64,000 nt of DNA from Geotrypetes seraphini (taxonomy: Eukaryota; Chordata; Amphibia; Gymnophiona; Dermophiidae): the NCBI RefSeq assembly GCF_902459505.1, contig NC_047084.1, forward strand, positions 503,682,474 through 503,746,473, given 5' to 3'. How positions within the stretch are numbered: position 1 is the stretch's first letter; each line of letters opens with the position of its first letter. Under the pieces are notes generated by a model. It was not told the origin of the DNA and did no database searches. It saw only the letters and a list, made by a program, of their open reading frames with translations. The position numbers and the translations under genes were made by a program. Shown piece after piece: positions 12,545 through 24,008 of the stretch.

Positions 12545-12785
12545 CAGACCAGCAGCGGCAGCTGTGTATGCTTTTAACTTCGGCACAGAGCTGCCCCTAA
12601 TCAATAGTTTAGCGCGGTTTCATAAGGCAGCCTCGGGGCCTTTGCTAGGCCGGCCCACATCGCATCATCGAAGCGGGCCGGCTATCAAAGGCCCCGAGGC
12701 TGCCTCATGAAACCGCGCTAAACTATTGATTAGGGGCAGCTCTGTGCCGAAGTTAAAAGCATACAGAGCTGCCGCTGCTGGTCTG
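12545..12785. repeat. near-perfect inverted repeat, about 110-bp arms
   Basis: Arms 12545-12655 and 12674-12785 are reverse complements over about 110 bp with only a few mismatches, separated by roughly 20 nt. As RNA or single-stranded DNA this would make a very stable hairpin. It is GC-rich and sits inside the hAT-like composite. Confidence 0.85.
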
Positions 12786-12979
12786 AACTCTTGGGCCGCT
12801 GAAGGAGGGCAAAGAGCAGCTGTCCTGGAGGTTTCCCTTCCTCTTGCCTTTGCAGGTCCCTTTTTTCCACCTTTTTTTTTTTTTCCTTCAAACGGCAACG
12901 GGCCCCAGCATCGACATCAATCAAGTAAGTTCCACTGTCAATCAAGCGGTTCTGCTCGGCCAAAGCTTCCCCTGTGACA

Positions 12980-13600
12980 TGAGCCACCCTCAGGGGAAAG
13001 AAAGTGACCCACAAAGGTGAGGGGAAGGGGGGCAGATGATGGAAGTTGGGGGGGAGAGAGAGAGAGAAGGGGCAGATGATGGAATGGAGGAGATGAGAGA
13101 GAGAGAGAAGGGGACATATGATGGAAGTGAGAAGAAGGGAGAGAGAGCAGAAGGCAGATGGATGGCAGTTGAGAGGGGAGAGCAGATGCTGAATGGAAGT
13201 GGGGAAAGAACACATACTGGATGGAAGGAGGAGATAAATAAAGGGGGAAGAAAATAGTAAGATAATGGAGGGGTGAGGGAAAGGGGTGACAAGCTGTGTG
13301 TAGACACAGTGAAAAGAGGGAAACGGGACTAAATAGTAAGAAAGAATTTAATTTAGATGGAGGCAGAAAATAGAGAAGGAAGACCAGAGAAGAAAAGGGA
13401 AGAGAGAGCAGAGAATGATCAGATCTGAGTGGAGGAAATGAGAAGAGAGATATGCTAAAAACCACAGGGGGGAGGGAAGGATAGAGATGCCAGACCATGA
13501 GGGGAACAGAAGGAAGATGATGGATGCTAGACCAAATTGGGGGGTGGGGGGGGGGGCAGGAGGAGAGATGGCAGGGAAAGACAGACAGTGAATGGAAGGG
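12980..13600 (-). repeat. purine-rich tract (reverse of CT-rich hAT interior)
   Basis: A dense GA-rich stretch (gagagaga, ggggagag and 'ggaagatgatgg'-like phrases). Read on the minus strand, it resembles the pyrimidine-rich interiors at 9440-9920 and 18240-18600. It has no credible gene. Confidence 0.55.
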
Positions 13601-13624
13601 GCAGATGCTGGACTGAAGAGACAG

Positions 13625-13962
13625 AGAAGGTTATCATGCTGCTGTACCGGGCCATGGTACGCCCTCACCTGGAGTACTGCGTCCAGCACTGGTACTTTAA
13701 GAAGGACATGGTACTACTCGAAAGGATCCAGAGAAGAGCAACTAAAATGGTTAAGGGGCTGGAGGAGTTGCCGTACAGCGAAAGATTAGAGAAACTGGGC
13801 CTCTTCTCCCTTGAGCAGAGGAGATTGAGAGGGGACATGATAGAAACATTCAAGGTACTGAAGGGAATAGACTTAGTAGCTAAGGCAGGGAGAACGAGAG
13901 GGCACTCTCTAAAGTTGAAAGGGGATAGATTCCATACAAACGTAAGGAAGTTCTGTGGTAGA
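13625..13962 (+). mobile_element. CR1 LINE fragment (RT C-terminal region)
   Basis: Frame 13537-14022 contains LEYCVQHW, LERIQRRATKMVKGLEELPYSERL, SLEQRRLRGDMIETFK and GDRFHTNVRKF. These are the conserved CR1 region C-terminal to the RT catalytic core. No 3' UTR follows; the hAT-like end begins soon after. This is a short internal fragment with no activity. Confidence 0.85.
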
Positions 13963-16567
13963 AAGCAACATATTTATTTGGCTCATAACTTGCTGGCGCC
14001 CGATATTTTTAGCTCACAGTGAAAAAAGTTTGCTCACAACACCCGCCCGCTTAGAGGGAACACTGCTGTCTATCCTCAAGAAAGGATACTCTCTTCGTTT
14101 CCTCCAAATTCCAATAGATCTTCCTCCAAGAGAGTATCCTTCCAATTAATCACAGCCCACACTTCTTCTTCAGGAAGCTCAAGCTCTACTTCGTCTCCGT
14201 GCCATTGAGGAAGTTCCCTTCGAACAGCAGAGCAGAGAAGACGGGCAATCTGCGCCCTATCTTGGATCTCAGAGCGCTCAACACATTTTTAGTCAAAGAA
14301 AAATTCCGAATGTTGTCTCTGGCATACTTATATCCCCTTCTAGATCAGAATGATTGGTTATGTTCTCTAGATCTCAAAGAGGCTTACACTCGCATTCCCG
14401 TTCATCCAGCCTCTCGACAGTTCTTCAGATTTCAGGTGGGAAATCTGCACTTCCAGTACAGAGTGCTACCCTTCGGCCTGGCATCATCTCCAAGAGTCTT
14501 CATCAAGTGCCTAGTTGTAGTAGCAGCAGCTCTGCGGAACCATGGTCTATAGGTGTTCCCATACCTGGACGACTTGCTCATCAAAGAATCAACATCTGAA
14601 GGGGTTATTGTAGTGACCCAACGGACTATTTGGTTCCTCTAAAGTTTGGGGTTCGAAATCAACTTTCCCAAATCCCAGCTACAGCCCTATCAAACTCTAC
14701 AGTTCATCGGAGCTGTCTTGGACACTGTACAACTCAGAGCATTCCTTCCTCGTCAACATCAGGATGCTCTTCTTCAGCTCTGTCACAAAGTGTCTTCCCT
14801 CTCTTCGATTTCAGCAAGACACATGATGGTTCTTCTAGGTCACATGGCTTCTACCGTTCACGTGACGCCTTTTGCCAGACTTCACCTCAGAATCCCTCAG
14901 TGGACCCTGGCATCTCAGTGGGCTCAGGCTTTCAACCCACTCTCTCAACACATCAGAGTGACTCCTTCATTGAGACAGTCTCTCCACTGGTGGATGCTCT
15001 CTTCCAATCTCTCCAGAGGTTTACTGTTTCAAACACCCCCTCATCAGAAGGTCCTCACGACAGAGTCTTTGACCTATACATGGGGGGCTCATCTCGATGG
15101 TCTCCGTACTCAAGGCCATTAGTCCAGCACGGATAGTCAATGTCACATCAATCTGTTGTAACTCAGAGCGATCTTCAATGCTCTCAAAGCTTTTCAGCAT
15201 CTTCTTCACAACCAGGTAGTCGTCATTCGGACAGACAATCAAGTGTACTATGTCAACAATCAGGGAGGAACAGGATCTCTCCCTCTTTGCCAGGAAGCTC
15301 TGAAGATTTGGAATTGGGCAATCCTTCACAACACCTTCCTGAAAGCTGTCTACATTCAAGGAGAGAAAAACTGTCTGCCGGATAAATTGAGTCGTCTTCT
15401 ACAACCTCACGAATGGACACTCAATTCCTCACCTGGCATCACATTTTTTCTCAGTGGGGAACTCCTCAGATCTCTTCGCATCTCCCCACAACAACAAACT
15501 GCCTCAGTTCTGCTGCAAGATATACTCCCCTCACCGACTGGAGGCAGATGCTTTTTTCCTGGAATGGACGAATCGGTTTTTCTATGCATTCCCTCCATCC
15601 CCTCTCATACTCAAGACACTTGTCAAGCTCAAACAGGAACATGCCACCATGATTCTGATAGCTCCTCAGTGGCTCTTGGTTTTCCCTTCTACTTCAACTC
15701 AGCAGCAGGGAGCCATTACTTCTATCAGGTTTTCCCTCTCTGTTAACACAGAGTCAGGGGTCTCTACTTCATCCCAACCTGCAGTCTCTACACCTGATAG
15801 CTTGGTACCTCTCAACCCAACTGCCACTCTACAGTTTTCTCAATCTGTACAGAACATTTTAGAGACTTCTAGGAAGCCTACTACTAACAATGCTACAATC
15901 AGAAATGGACTAGATTTTCTGCTTGGTGCACCATTCATCACAAGGAGCCTCAATCTACCTCCTTGTCTTCAGTTTTGGATTACCTGTTCCATTTGTCTCA
16001 ATCAGGCCTCAAATCCACATCCATTCAAGTCCATCTCAGTGCAATTGCTGCTTTCCATCAATCTATCGAAGGGAAACCCCTTTCTGCTCATCCTGTGGTT
16101 TCCAGATATATGAGAGGTCTTTTCAATGCTAAACCTCCTCTCAAGCCTCCTCCAGTGGTTTGGGATCTCAATGTTGTTCTTGCTCAATTGATGAAGCCTC
16201 CTTTTGAACCAATGGCTTTGGCTCATCTGAAATATCTCACTTGGAAAGTGATTTTTCTCATTGCTCTCACGTCTGCTCGCAGGGTCAGCGACCTACAAGC
16301 TTTAGTTGCAGACCCATATTTCACAGTATTCAATCATGACAAGGTGGTCCTCCGTTCTCATCCTAAATTCTTACCTAAAGTGGTTTCAGAATTTCATCTC
16401 AATCAATCCATTGTACTTCCAAAGCCTTATTCTCATCCTGGAGAAACAGGTCTTCATTCTCTGGACTGTAAGCATACTTTGGCTTTCTACTTGCAAAGAA
16501 CTAAGCCACACAGATCTGCACCTCAACTTTTTGTCTCCTTTGATCCAAACAAGTTGGGACATCTGAT

Positions 16568-17410
16568 TTGTGGCTTGGCCTGAAATTGGACTATCTCCCT
16601 AGCTCTGTAACATTGGCTTCTGGAACTTCTCTACAAATCGAATTTTCTGCCAAGATTTTGGGAGTCCTTTTCGATTCCTCACTCTCTTATAAGGATCAGA
16701 TTAGCTCTGTGATCAAGAAATGTTTTTTCAATCTGCGTATGCTGAGGAAAGTCAGACATCTTTTCCATCAACAACATTTTTCCATTCTGGTTCAGTTGAT
16801 TATTTTATCTCATCTCGACTACTGTAACGCCTTCTATCTCAGTATTACAAAAAATTGTCTTTCTAGATTACAATTGATCCAGATTGCTGCCAGATTGATT
16901 TTCAGGAAATGTAAGCTTGATCATGTGACACAATTATTTTTTAATCTTCATTGGCTTCCCGTGTATTTTAGAGTCCAGTTTAAATGCGCTGTGTCATTTT
17001 CAAAATTCTCTTTGGTATCTTCTCTCCATTAATCCCTCTATCTTGAAATCTTTATAGATTCTCTTTTGCAAGGGGCGATCAACAATTTAAGCTATCTTGT
17101 CCATCTAGTAAAGGTATCAAAAGAACCAAAGCTTTTGGTCAATCTCTATTCTTCAAGTTCACCCAAATTTGGAATGATCTTCCACTTTTCTTGCGAAGTT
17201 TTAGTTCTCTTTCATCCTTTCGCAAGTCTTTGAAAACCATTCTGTTCACCAAACACTTTGGTAATTAATTCCTCTCCAACTTCTGTTATGTTACTATTTG
17301 CTTAATTTAATTACTGTCTTATATTTTCACTACCTTATCTAATTACTGTAAACCGAGTTCAGCTTTCTTGGATTGAAGACTCGGTATACAAAACTAAACA
17401 TTACTTTCCA
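16568..17410 (+). mobile_element. L2-type LINE fragment with 3' UTR, inserted in DIRS copy B
   Basis: Frame 16568-17032 (154 aa) reads as the C-terminal part of an L2-clade RT, with LGVLFDSSLSYKDQI, HLDYCNAFY, RLQLIQIAARLIF and FNLHWLPVYFRVQFK. A 3' UTR of about 370 bp follows, ending in the 'taaaccgagttc..ggtatacaaa' tail near 17400. The copy is 5'-truncated, plus-strand, and interrupts the recombinase region of DIRS copy B. Confidence 0.85.
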
Positions 17411-18052
17411 AGCCCACCATCTCCAACTGGTCAGCTGTTTGCATCTCTTTCTGCTATGCTCAGGCTAGACTGCATCTACAGAGTCGAGTCACAGCCCATA
17501 AAGTCAGAGCCATGGCAGCATCAGTTGCTTTCCTTAGATCTACTCCTATTGAGGAAATCTATAAAGCTGCCACTTGGTCCTTGGTTTATACCTTCACCTC
17601 TCATTATTGGCTGGATGTTTTTTCCAGATGGGATGGCTATTTCGTCCAGGCAGTGTTACAAAATTTATTCTTCTGAACCGCCAACACTCCCACCATCCCA
17701 TTCTGGTTAGCTTAGAGGTCATCCATATGTTGAGAATAGGCTGCCTGGGATAAAGCACAGTTACTTACCGTAACAGGTGTTATCCAGGGAGAGGAAGCAG
17801 CTATTCTCACAACCACACACATCCCCTGGATGGCTTCTCTGCTAGCTATCTGAACTGAGACGCATGCCCTGCGTCGGGCGGGAAGGCACTCACGCATGTG
17901 CGGTGTGGCAGTTGCAAACTTTCCAAAGTTCTTCAAGTAAGTCTGCTTGCGAAGCTGTCCACATCTGGGCTCCGTGGATGACATCACCCACATGTTGAGA
18001 ATAGCTGCTTGCTGTCCCTGGATAACACCTGTTACGGTAAGTAACTGCATTT

Positions 18053-18905
18053 TGATCACTAAATGGAAAATAAAATCATTTTTCCTAGGTTTGTTGTCTG
18101 GTGATTTCATGAGTCTTTGGTTGCACTTCCTTCTGACTGTGCATTCAATCTTTCTTTCTGCCTCCTGCATGCTTCCTTTCCTCCAGACCTCATTCCATTT
18201 CCCAACCATCTGTTTCTCTGTCCCTCCATGAGTCCAACTTTTCTTTCTCTCTCATCCCCCAGATCAATTTTCACCACTGCCCATTTCTCCTTCTATCACC
18301 CCTCTCCAACACCATGCCACATATCTCCCTCCATTACTATGCCCAACATTCCTTCCCCTTGCATCCCCTTCTTCTCCCTCTCATTCTTCTATTCTCCATG
18401 CATCTCTACATCACTCCTCTCTATGTCCAACTTTCCTTTTTCCCCTTGTGCACCATCTCTTTCCCTCTCACTCACACTCGGGCCCAAGAATTGACCCTTT
18501 CTATTCCCTCCCTATGTCCCAAGTTAGTGTCTCCTTCCTCCCTCCCTCCTATGTCCTGAGTTTGTGACATCTCCCTGCCTTCCAGCCTGTCCTTCCTCCT
18601 TCCCTGCCGCGCCGAAGCCTGCCTGCCTCCCTGCTTTGTAGAAGTCTGCCTACCCACCGCCGATTCCTCCTCCCCCTGGTCTGCTGCTGCAACTCAGGGA
18701 AGGGAAGGGCCAGGCACATGCAGTGATTGCATGCCGCTGGCCCACAAGCCTTTCCCCTACCTGGAGTTGTGGTGGTAGAGCGGGCGGCAAGCAGCGGCGG
18801 TGGGTGGGTGGGCGGGGAGCAGCGGCGACAGTCATTTCGCATACCCTCAACAGGCTGGCCATGTATCCCCTTTGATACATGTACCGCAGGTTGAGAAACC
18901 CTTGT
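18053..18905. mobile_element. hAT-like element relic, pyrimidine-rich, 3' part
   Basis: Starts right after the DIRS copy B end and shares 'aaataaaatcattttcc' followed by 'tttgttgtctggtga' with 23320-23365, and 'tttgttgtctggt' with 30530. It has a CT-rich interior (18120-18660). It ends in GGTTGAGAAACC..., resembling the inverted complement of the hAT start CAGTGGTTCTCAACC. No transposase is seen. Confidence 0.5.
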
Positions 18906-18911
18906 GTAGAG

Positions 18912-19091
18912 CAGTGTTTCTCAGCTTGGTCCTGGAGAACCCCCCTTACCAGTCAGGTTTTCAGGATATCCACAATGCATGTGCATAAACTTGATTTGCA
19001 TACACTGCCTCCATTATATGTACATTTCTTTCATGCATATGCATTGTGGATATCATGAAAACCTGACACTCAAGGGGGTACTCCAGAACTG
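18912..19091. mobile_element. foldback hAT MITE
   Basis: Starts CAGTGTTTCTCAGC and is largely self-complementary around the 'gcatatgcattgtggatatc' core. The right inverted repeat is shortened (ends CTCCAGAACTG). Flanking 8-mers TGTAGAGC (18904-18911) and AGTAGAGC (19092-19099) differ at one base, as expected for an aged 8-bp hAT duplication. Confidence 0.75.
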
Positions 19092-19099
19092 AGTAGAGC

Positions 19100-19700
19100 T
19101 AGAAAGATGCAAGTATGCCTCTGTTAGATCCAGAGAGGCAAGGTATTCCTCTGGTATAACCGAGGCAATTATCAATTGCACAGATTCCATGTGGAAGCGA
19201 GGGGATCCTGAAGGCTGCATTGACTAATTTTATATCCAAGATTGGTCTCCAGGATTCAGAGTCTCTTTTGGGCACGATGAAGTATATTGAGTTTCTGCCC
19301 AAGCCCCGTATTCCCATCTTTCCAGCTCACAGAAAGTTCTTGAGATTCCATATTCTGGACAAGCATTTCCAGTTCTCTGCTCTTCCCTTTGGTCTAGCAA
19401 CAGCACCACAAACCTTTACCAAGGTGATGGTTGTGGGAGTGTACCTTCGCAAGGTGGGAATTCAGGTGCATCCTTACCTGTACTGACCACACTGTTTCTA
19501 TGCAGAAGTAGGGAATCTTGAGGACTGTGTTGTCTGACTTTAGATCCAGTCTCCAGTCTTCTGAGTCTCTTTCGCACACAATGAAGTATATGGAGTATCT
19601 GCCCAAGCCCCATTCTCCATTGCCATTTGAAAGTGAAATGAGTTGGTGGACCAAATTGCAGAGTACACATGTCCACACTATTAAAATCAACATCACAATT
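19100..19700. mobile_element. rearranged DIRS-like RT fossil
   Basis: Fragments of a DIRS-type reverse transcriptase lie in opposite orientations: minus-strand pieces at about 19300-19110 and 19640-19490, and a plus-strand piece at about 19310-19490. The family differs from copies A and B. It is very old and broken, and the pieces have been rearranged by inversion. Confidence 0.6.
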
Positions 19701-20689
19701 TGAAACTTTCTAGCACTCTTTGTAAAAGTGATCCTTCCAGAACAAGGCTGAGGGCAGAGTAAAGAACCTGCACCATGATTTCCTTTGTTTTGCCTCTTCT
19801 AAGAATAAATAATAGACTTGAATTTCCCTCCTGTTAAATCCATCACCTCTAATGACCCCTAAATGCTCTTAAAAACTAAGAATGTCTCCCAATCAACTGC
19901 AAAAAGGCAAATGGTAAGAGCCCCTCTTCCTCAAACTTTGCTTTATATACTACAACTCAGTCACATCATCTCCACTATTAACTTAGAGGCATTTCTGCTA
20001 AAGCTTACCATACATTAACCGACATTAGTTTATGCTAAGTGCCACATGGGCCATTTGAGACACATTTTATTTAGCACACACTAATATCTGTTGGCACGTA
20101 CTACTCTTTAGTAAAAAGGCCCCACAATTATTCAATTAACTCTATGAAATCTTGATGTGTTTGATAACAGTTATTCTCACGTAAATGTATGTTGAAATAT
20201 TTAACTATCAACAACACAATCTACCAACTAAATCCAAAAGTTAACTAAAATGTTTTTGTCCCCACAGTCCACTTAAAATGTGGAAACATTTTATAATTTG
20301 AAAATGACTGTTAATAAACAAATGTTCTGAACATTGTAGGGCCATGATTGTCTGTGTGACCTGGAATTTGTTGTGTAAAACCCCTCTAAAACTTATTTAA
20401 GTAAAACAGAGGCAGTTTGTTGAAACACATGATACTGCATGTGAGCTGGATGATCAGTGCCTGCCAGCTCTTAAAACTCAGGATCTTGTTCTGTTTTTAG
20501 TTTCCCAGGAATAAAGTTGACCTAGGGACATAAGCCGACCTAGTTCAGCCAAATTATGTCATGTTGATTCTGGTTTCTTGGCGGCAGCAGCAGGTTCTCA
20601 AGAAAAGTATGTGTATGTTTGGAAGGGGGGAGGGTAGCAAATATTACATAGTCATTCTCTAAATTTGGGCAGCACAACCTTTGGAGGCG
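19701..20689. other. unassigned sequence, about 990 bp
   Basis: AT-rich DNA without a credible frame. The stretch 19990-20125 ('gctaaagcttaccatacattaacc' to 'tttagtaaaaaggcccc') has the flavour of an eroded Harbinger-like MITE, but I could not fix its ends. Confidence 0.4.
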
Positions 20690-20772
20690 TGGCCTATGAG
20701 CAGAACAGCGGGCTAAGAACCAGGGAAACTGCTGCATCTTCTGACTTTGGATAAATCACTTAATCTTCCGCT
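20690..20772 (+). mobile_element. tRNA-derived SINE fragment
   Basis: Contains 'ggctaagaaccagggaaactgc' followed by 'gactttggataaatcactta', matching the B-box side and the conserved 'ccttgggcaagtcactta' core of MIR/CORE-like SINEs (compare 49966-50070). It is truncated on the right by the retroposon at 20773. Confidence 0.55.
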
Positions 20773-21100
20773 GTCTAGCCTTCTTCAGGGGTCCTTGGAA
20801 CACAGTAAAAAACAGTCAAATAACAGTAAACCTCACAGAAAATCTGTTGGATGAGTGCTCTGACATGACTGTCTTGCTGGCTGTAAATGCACTCATCCAA
20901 CAGATCTTCTGTGAGGTTTACTGTTATTTGACTGCTTTTTACTGTGTTCCAAGGACCCCTGAAGAAGGCTAGACACTGCCGAAACACGACCTGTGTAGGG
21001 TCTGATCATTGTTTTTATACTGTTGGAATGTGTTTGGCTTTTAGCATATTGTTCAAAACATCAATAAACTTCACCATTTTTAACTCTTGGAAGTCCAGGA
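20773..21100 (+). mobile_element. short retroposon with hammerhead-like ribozyme, copy 2
   Basis: Begins with an 86-bp inverted repeat (20773-20858 versus 20889-20974). The right arm runs into the ribozyme motif (20953-21003) and then an AT-rich part with AATAAA at about 21064. The left arm contains only the first half of the ribozyme, in reverse. Partial inverted copies at the 5' end are a known feature of Penelope-like insertions, which fits. The right end could lie between 21090 and 21150; I found no target duplication. Confidence 0.6.
20953..21003 (+). ncRNA. hammerhead-like ribozyme motif, copy 2
   Basis: Stem I: GGACCC (20953-20958) with GGGTCT (20998-21003; the outermost pair is G-U). 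Core CTGAAGA (20959-20965), extra A, stem II GGC (20967-20969) with GCC (20978-20980), GAAA (20981-20984). Stem III is the best of the three copies: ACAC with GTGT (20993-20996), then A (20997) as H. The only base changed inside CUGANGA is the position that hammerheads allow to vary. Confidence 0.65.
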
Positions 21101-21590
21101 TCTGGTTCCACATTTTACTTTCATTTTCAACCATTGAGTTGTTTGATTTCATTTTGGATATTTTCCCCAATATGTCCCCCAAAACTCCTAGTGGTTTTAA
21201 AAAGTGCTCCTGGTATTCCAGGATTATGCCACTTATTAACATTCATACTTGGTGCCTGTCATGTTGGAGCCCGACCAGAATGTTTAGTTTTATAAAGTCT
21301 GTCTGCAGATATCAAAAAGAACTATTAGGAGTCATGAGGAATAGTGCAAAAACATTTTGAAGTCCGAGGAATCAAATCCATTTCTTTAGCATCAAAGGCA
21401 TCAGTCCCCATGGCTTCCGGAACTGTATCAGACACTGTGAATGCATTGGCATTCACTTGTCTCAACATCAAGCACCCGCTGGGACAAAGTATTCTCAGAC
21501 CACATGAAATGATTCAATATTAACCTCATCAGCACTTAAGGATACCAGTCCCATGCAATGGATGGATGCCAAGAAGCATCAACAACAGTC
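21101..21590. other. unassigned sequence
   Basis: No frame, repeat end or RNA structure recognised. It may include the tail of the retroposon at 20773. Confidence 0.4.
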
Positions 21591-22939
21591 AAGTTTTATT
21601 TAAAATTTGATATACCGCCTAAAATAATTGTCAAAGCAGTTGACGTGTTTATATTACAAAATTTCTAAAATTTAGGGGAGATGAAATTTATACAGAACAA
21701 TAAGACTCACGGAACGAGCAGGAAAGGGGGAGAAATACAATGTGTAATAGGATGGAAGTACAAAAAAGGTCAGTAGATTAAGGGAGGGGGGAATGCTCTT
21801 TCTTAATTCGTATCAGTCAGTGGAGAGGAATTACATACTGTAGACATCCTTAAATAAGAATGTTTTAAGTTTGTTTTGAATCTGTACATATGGGTCTCTT
21901 CATGAAGATGTAGAGGTAGTAAGTTCCAGAGTAGAGAATGACACGGGGACAAATTTTTCCCCATGGAAACTCATTTTCCTGTCCTGTCCCCGCAAGTTCT
22001 TTTCCTTTCCCTGTCCCATTCCTGCAAACTCTGTTCTCATCTGTACAAGCCTCAAACACTTTAAAATCATAAGTGTTTGAGGCTTGTGCAGTTAAGGCAG
22101 AGCTTACAGGAATGGGGCAGGGAAAGGAACAGTGACAAAACTCACGGGGATGGAAGGGGGAAATTGAGTTCCTGCGGGAACGGGGACAAATTTGTCCCCG
22201 TGTCATTCTCTATTCCAGAGGGTTGGTGCTGTAACAGAAAATATCTTTTTTCTGATGGAGTGATAGAATATATGATGTAGTGATGGAGTATTTACAGGAT
22301 GTTGAATACAGGAGCGGAGGATTCTAGATGAACAGTCGGGAATGATGAGTCTGTCAATGATAATCAGGGCGTATGAAGTTTTTGTTTTAAATGTAAGCAG
22401 TCTTCTTTGAAGTACAGCACCAGGAATAGCAGGGCATCAGCATCACTAGCACCCATATCATACAATGTCTTATACCCCACAAATTTCAGCAAGGATTAAT
22501 TGTGGTTTTCAATAAGATTCCTAGACATATCTTGTAGTTACAGTAAATTATAAATGAATGAGGATCTGGAGAACTACAGAGAAAAGAGATATGTCTTTAA
22601 CAATTTTCTGAATTAATAGTAAGAAAAGGGTTGTCAGAGACATAATGGCAGGCTATTCCAAACCTTGGGATCTTGATAGTCAAAGGTAGACTCAAATAAC
22701 TTTTTCAGTGTACTTGTTGAGGTGAAGGAAAAACTTAAAGTGTCATTCTTAAACTAGAGAAGGAGCTTGTGATCTTAATGTCAGATACTAATCCATTAAA
22801 GTTCTCTCCATATATAGCCTTATAGACCTTAAACTCAATCTTAAACTGAATCTTTTTTGTTTTCATGGGCAACCAATGTAACTTTTCAATTAGCGGGCTA
22901 ACCTTCTCAAACTGACTTGATTGAAAAATTAGCCTAGCT
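21591..22939 (-). mobile_element. L2-like LINE 3' region, split by a hAT MITE
   Basis: Minus-strand L2-type tail: 'ttttatttaaaatttgatataccgcc' at 21595-21620 is the same 3' end type as 2141-2190, 52106-52170 and 59790-59815. The body continues to about 21931 and resumes at 22213. The part from 22560 to 22930 resembles eroded RT C-terminal/3' UTR sequence ('gggcaaccaatgtaac'). No frame remains. Confidence 0.55.
21932..22212. mobile_element. hAT MITE with perfect 8-bp TSD
   Basis: Terminal inverted repeats of about 30 bp (TAGAGAATGACACGGGGACA at the left, its complement at the right). Flanked by TTCCAGAG at 21924-21931 and 22213-22220, an exact 8-bp duplication. A central hairpin ('aagcctcaaacacttta' and its complement near 22075) adds further self-complementarity. 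It has no coding capacity. Confidence 0.85.
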
Positions 22940-24008
22940 CAGTGTCTCACAAACTTTTTTGAGCTGGGGCACTGTAAAGGTAGTGGCCACGGCTTGAGGC
23001 ACCCTGAAGTGCGCGGACGTCACCATGATTACATTACGTGCATGCGTGACATCATCACACTGACATCCAAGCATACGCAGAGGCCCTCCAGACAGGTCCT
23101 GAAATGCCAGTAGGGTGTGCAAGCAGGGAAGTCTAACAAATATCAACTGAGGATCCCCAACCACAGACCTCCCAAACTCCACCCTAGACCCACCCAAACT
23201 CTTCCCCAGATCCCACTCCTTTACAAATTGTAATGTAATTTTTTCCATTCATTTTTCATATACACATAATATACACAGCAGATATAAATTCTCAAAACTG
23301 ACACATTTCAATCACTTTATTGAAAATAAAATCATTTTCCCTACCTTTGTTGTCTGGTGACTTTATTTTTCTGTGCTTTTAACTATGCTTCCAGGATCTT
23401 CTTATCCATTGACTGTTTTTCTCTCCGTCTTCACTTTCTGCCTTGCATCCATCTTTATTTCCATTTCTCTGCTGACGAGCGCCGACACTGGCTAGTCATT
23501 TCCTGCAGCTGCAGGCCGGATTTGGCCCGCAGGTTGTAGTTTGCCAATGTCTGCTACCTACTAGCATGTCTCCACCTTTCCCTCAAACCTTCACTCCTCC
23601 ATCAAACTCATATTTAAGGTTATTCAACACTAATCCCGCAACGTTCCTTCTCCGGCAGCCCTTCACCCACGCCACAATTTCTCTCCCGCTGAGGAACCAA
23701 CGTCAAAAGAAATGCAGTGGGGCGTGTTGCGGGCGATCTCAGCGACAAATTGGAAGTAGAGAAGTGCGCTGAAAAGGTTTGCAGAAATCCCGCAAGGTTG
23801 GAAGTAGTTGAAGTACCCCCTCCTTTTCCCAGTACAGCCGCACTTACTCTCTGCTCGGGATAAAGGAGCGAGACTCACATTGACAAATGCACAGGTCAAT
23901 GTCGCTGCAATAAGTCCGGGCAGAGATACAATGCCGAAATGACAGCCGAGCGGTCACTTAAATTAGCTGTGCGGAACGCTGGGCTAAAATGTGCTGGGGA
24001 GAACACTG
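22940..24008. mobile_element. hAT-like relic(s)
   Basis: Left end CAGTGTCTCACAAACTTTTTTGAG at 22940. The right end near 24008 reads GGGGAGAACACTG. A second hAT-type end (GGTTGTAGTTTGCCAATGTCTG) occurs at about 23530-23552, so two elements may be joined. The interior shares 'tttgttgtctggtgac' with other hAT elements here. Frames at 23357-23539 and 23566-23772 have no recognisable domain. Confidence 0.5.

Larger units (their letters stand above)
12276..14043. mobile_element. hAT-like composite insertion in DIRS copy B
   Basis: The ends are inverted: CAGTGTTCCCGCTAAGC at 12276 and its near-complement ending at 14043. DIRS sequence resumes at once on the right, and a short GCTGTC/CTGTC repeat flanks both ends. 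Inside are a second hAT-type start (CAGTTCTTCAACCGCCGGTCCG at about 12377), a long hairpin (12545-12785), a purine-rich tract (12980-13600) and a CR1 piece (13625-13962). No transposase is present. The superfamily rests on the end sequence only; the short duplication is not the usual 8 bp. Confidence 0.6.
11435..18052 (+). mobile_element. DIRS retroelement fossil, copy B, with two insertions
   Basis: DIRS segments lie at 11435-12275 (end of gag-like region), 14044-16567 (RT/RNase H and much of the recombinase) and 17411-18052 (recombinase end, internal complementary region, 3' inverted terminal repeat). Order and orientation agree with the whole-looking copy at 37580-43215. Two later insertions interrupt it: a hAT-like composite (12276-14043) and an L2-type LINE fragment (16568-17410). 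The 5' end is missing. It is old and broken, with many breaks. It is clearly related to copy A and about as diverged. Confidence 0.9.

Noticed and set aside
12730-13498. Minus-strand frames of up to 186 codons rich in Ser, Pro, Leu
   Set aside because: They lie on the CT-rich strand of a hAT-like interior; no start context or domain.
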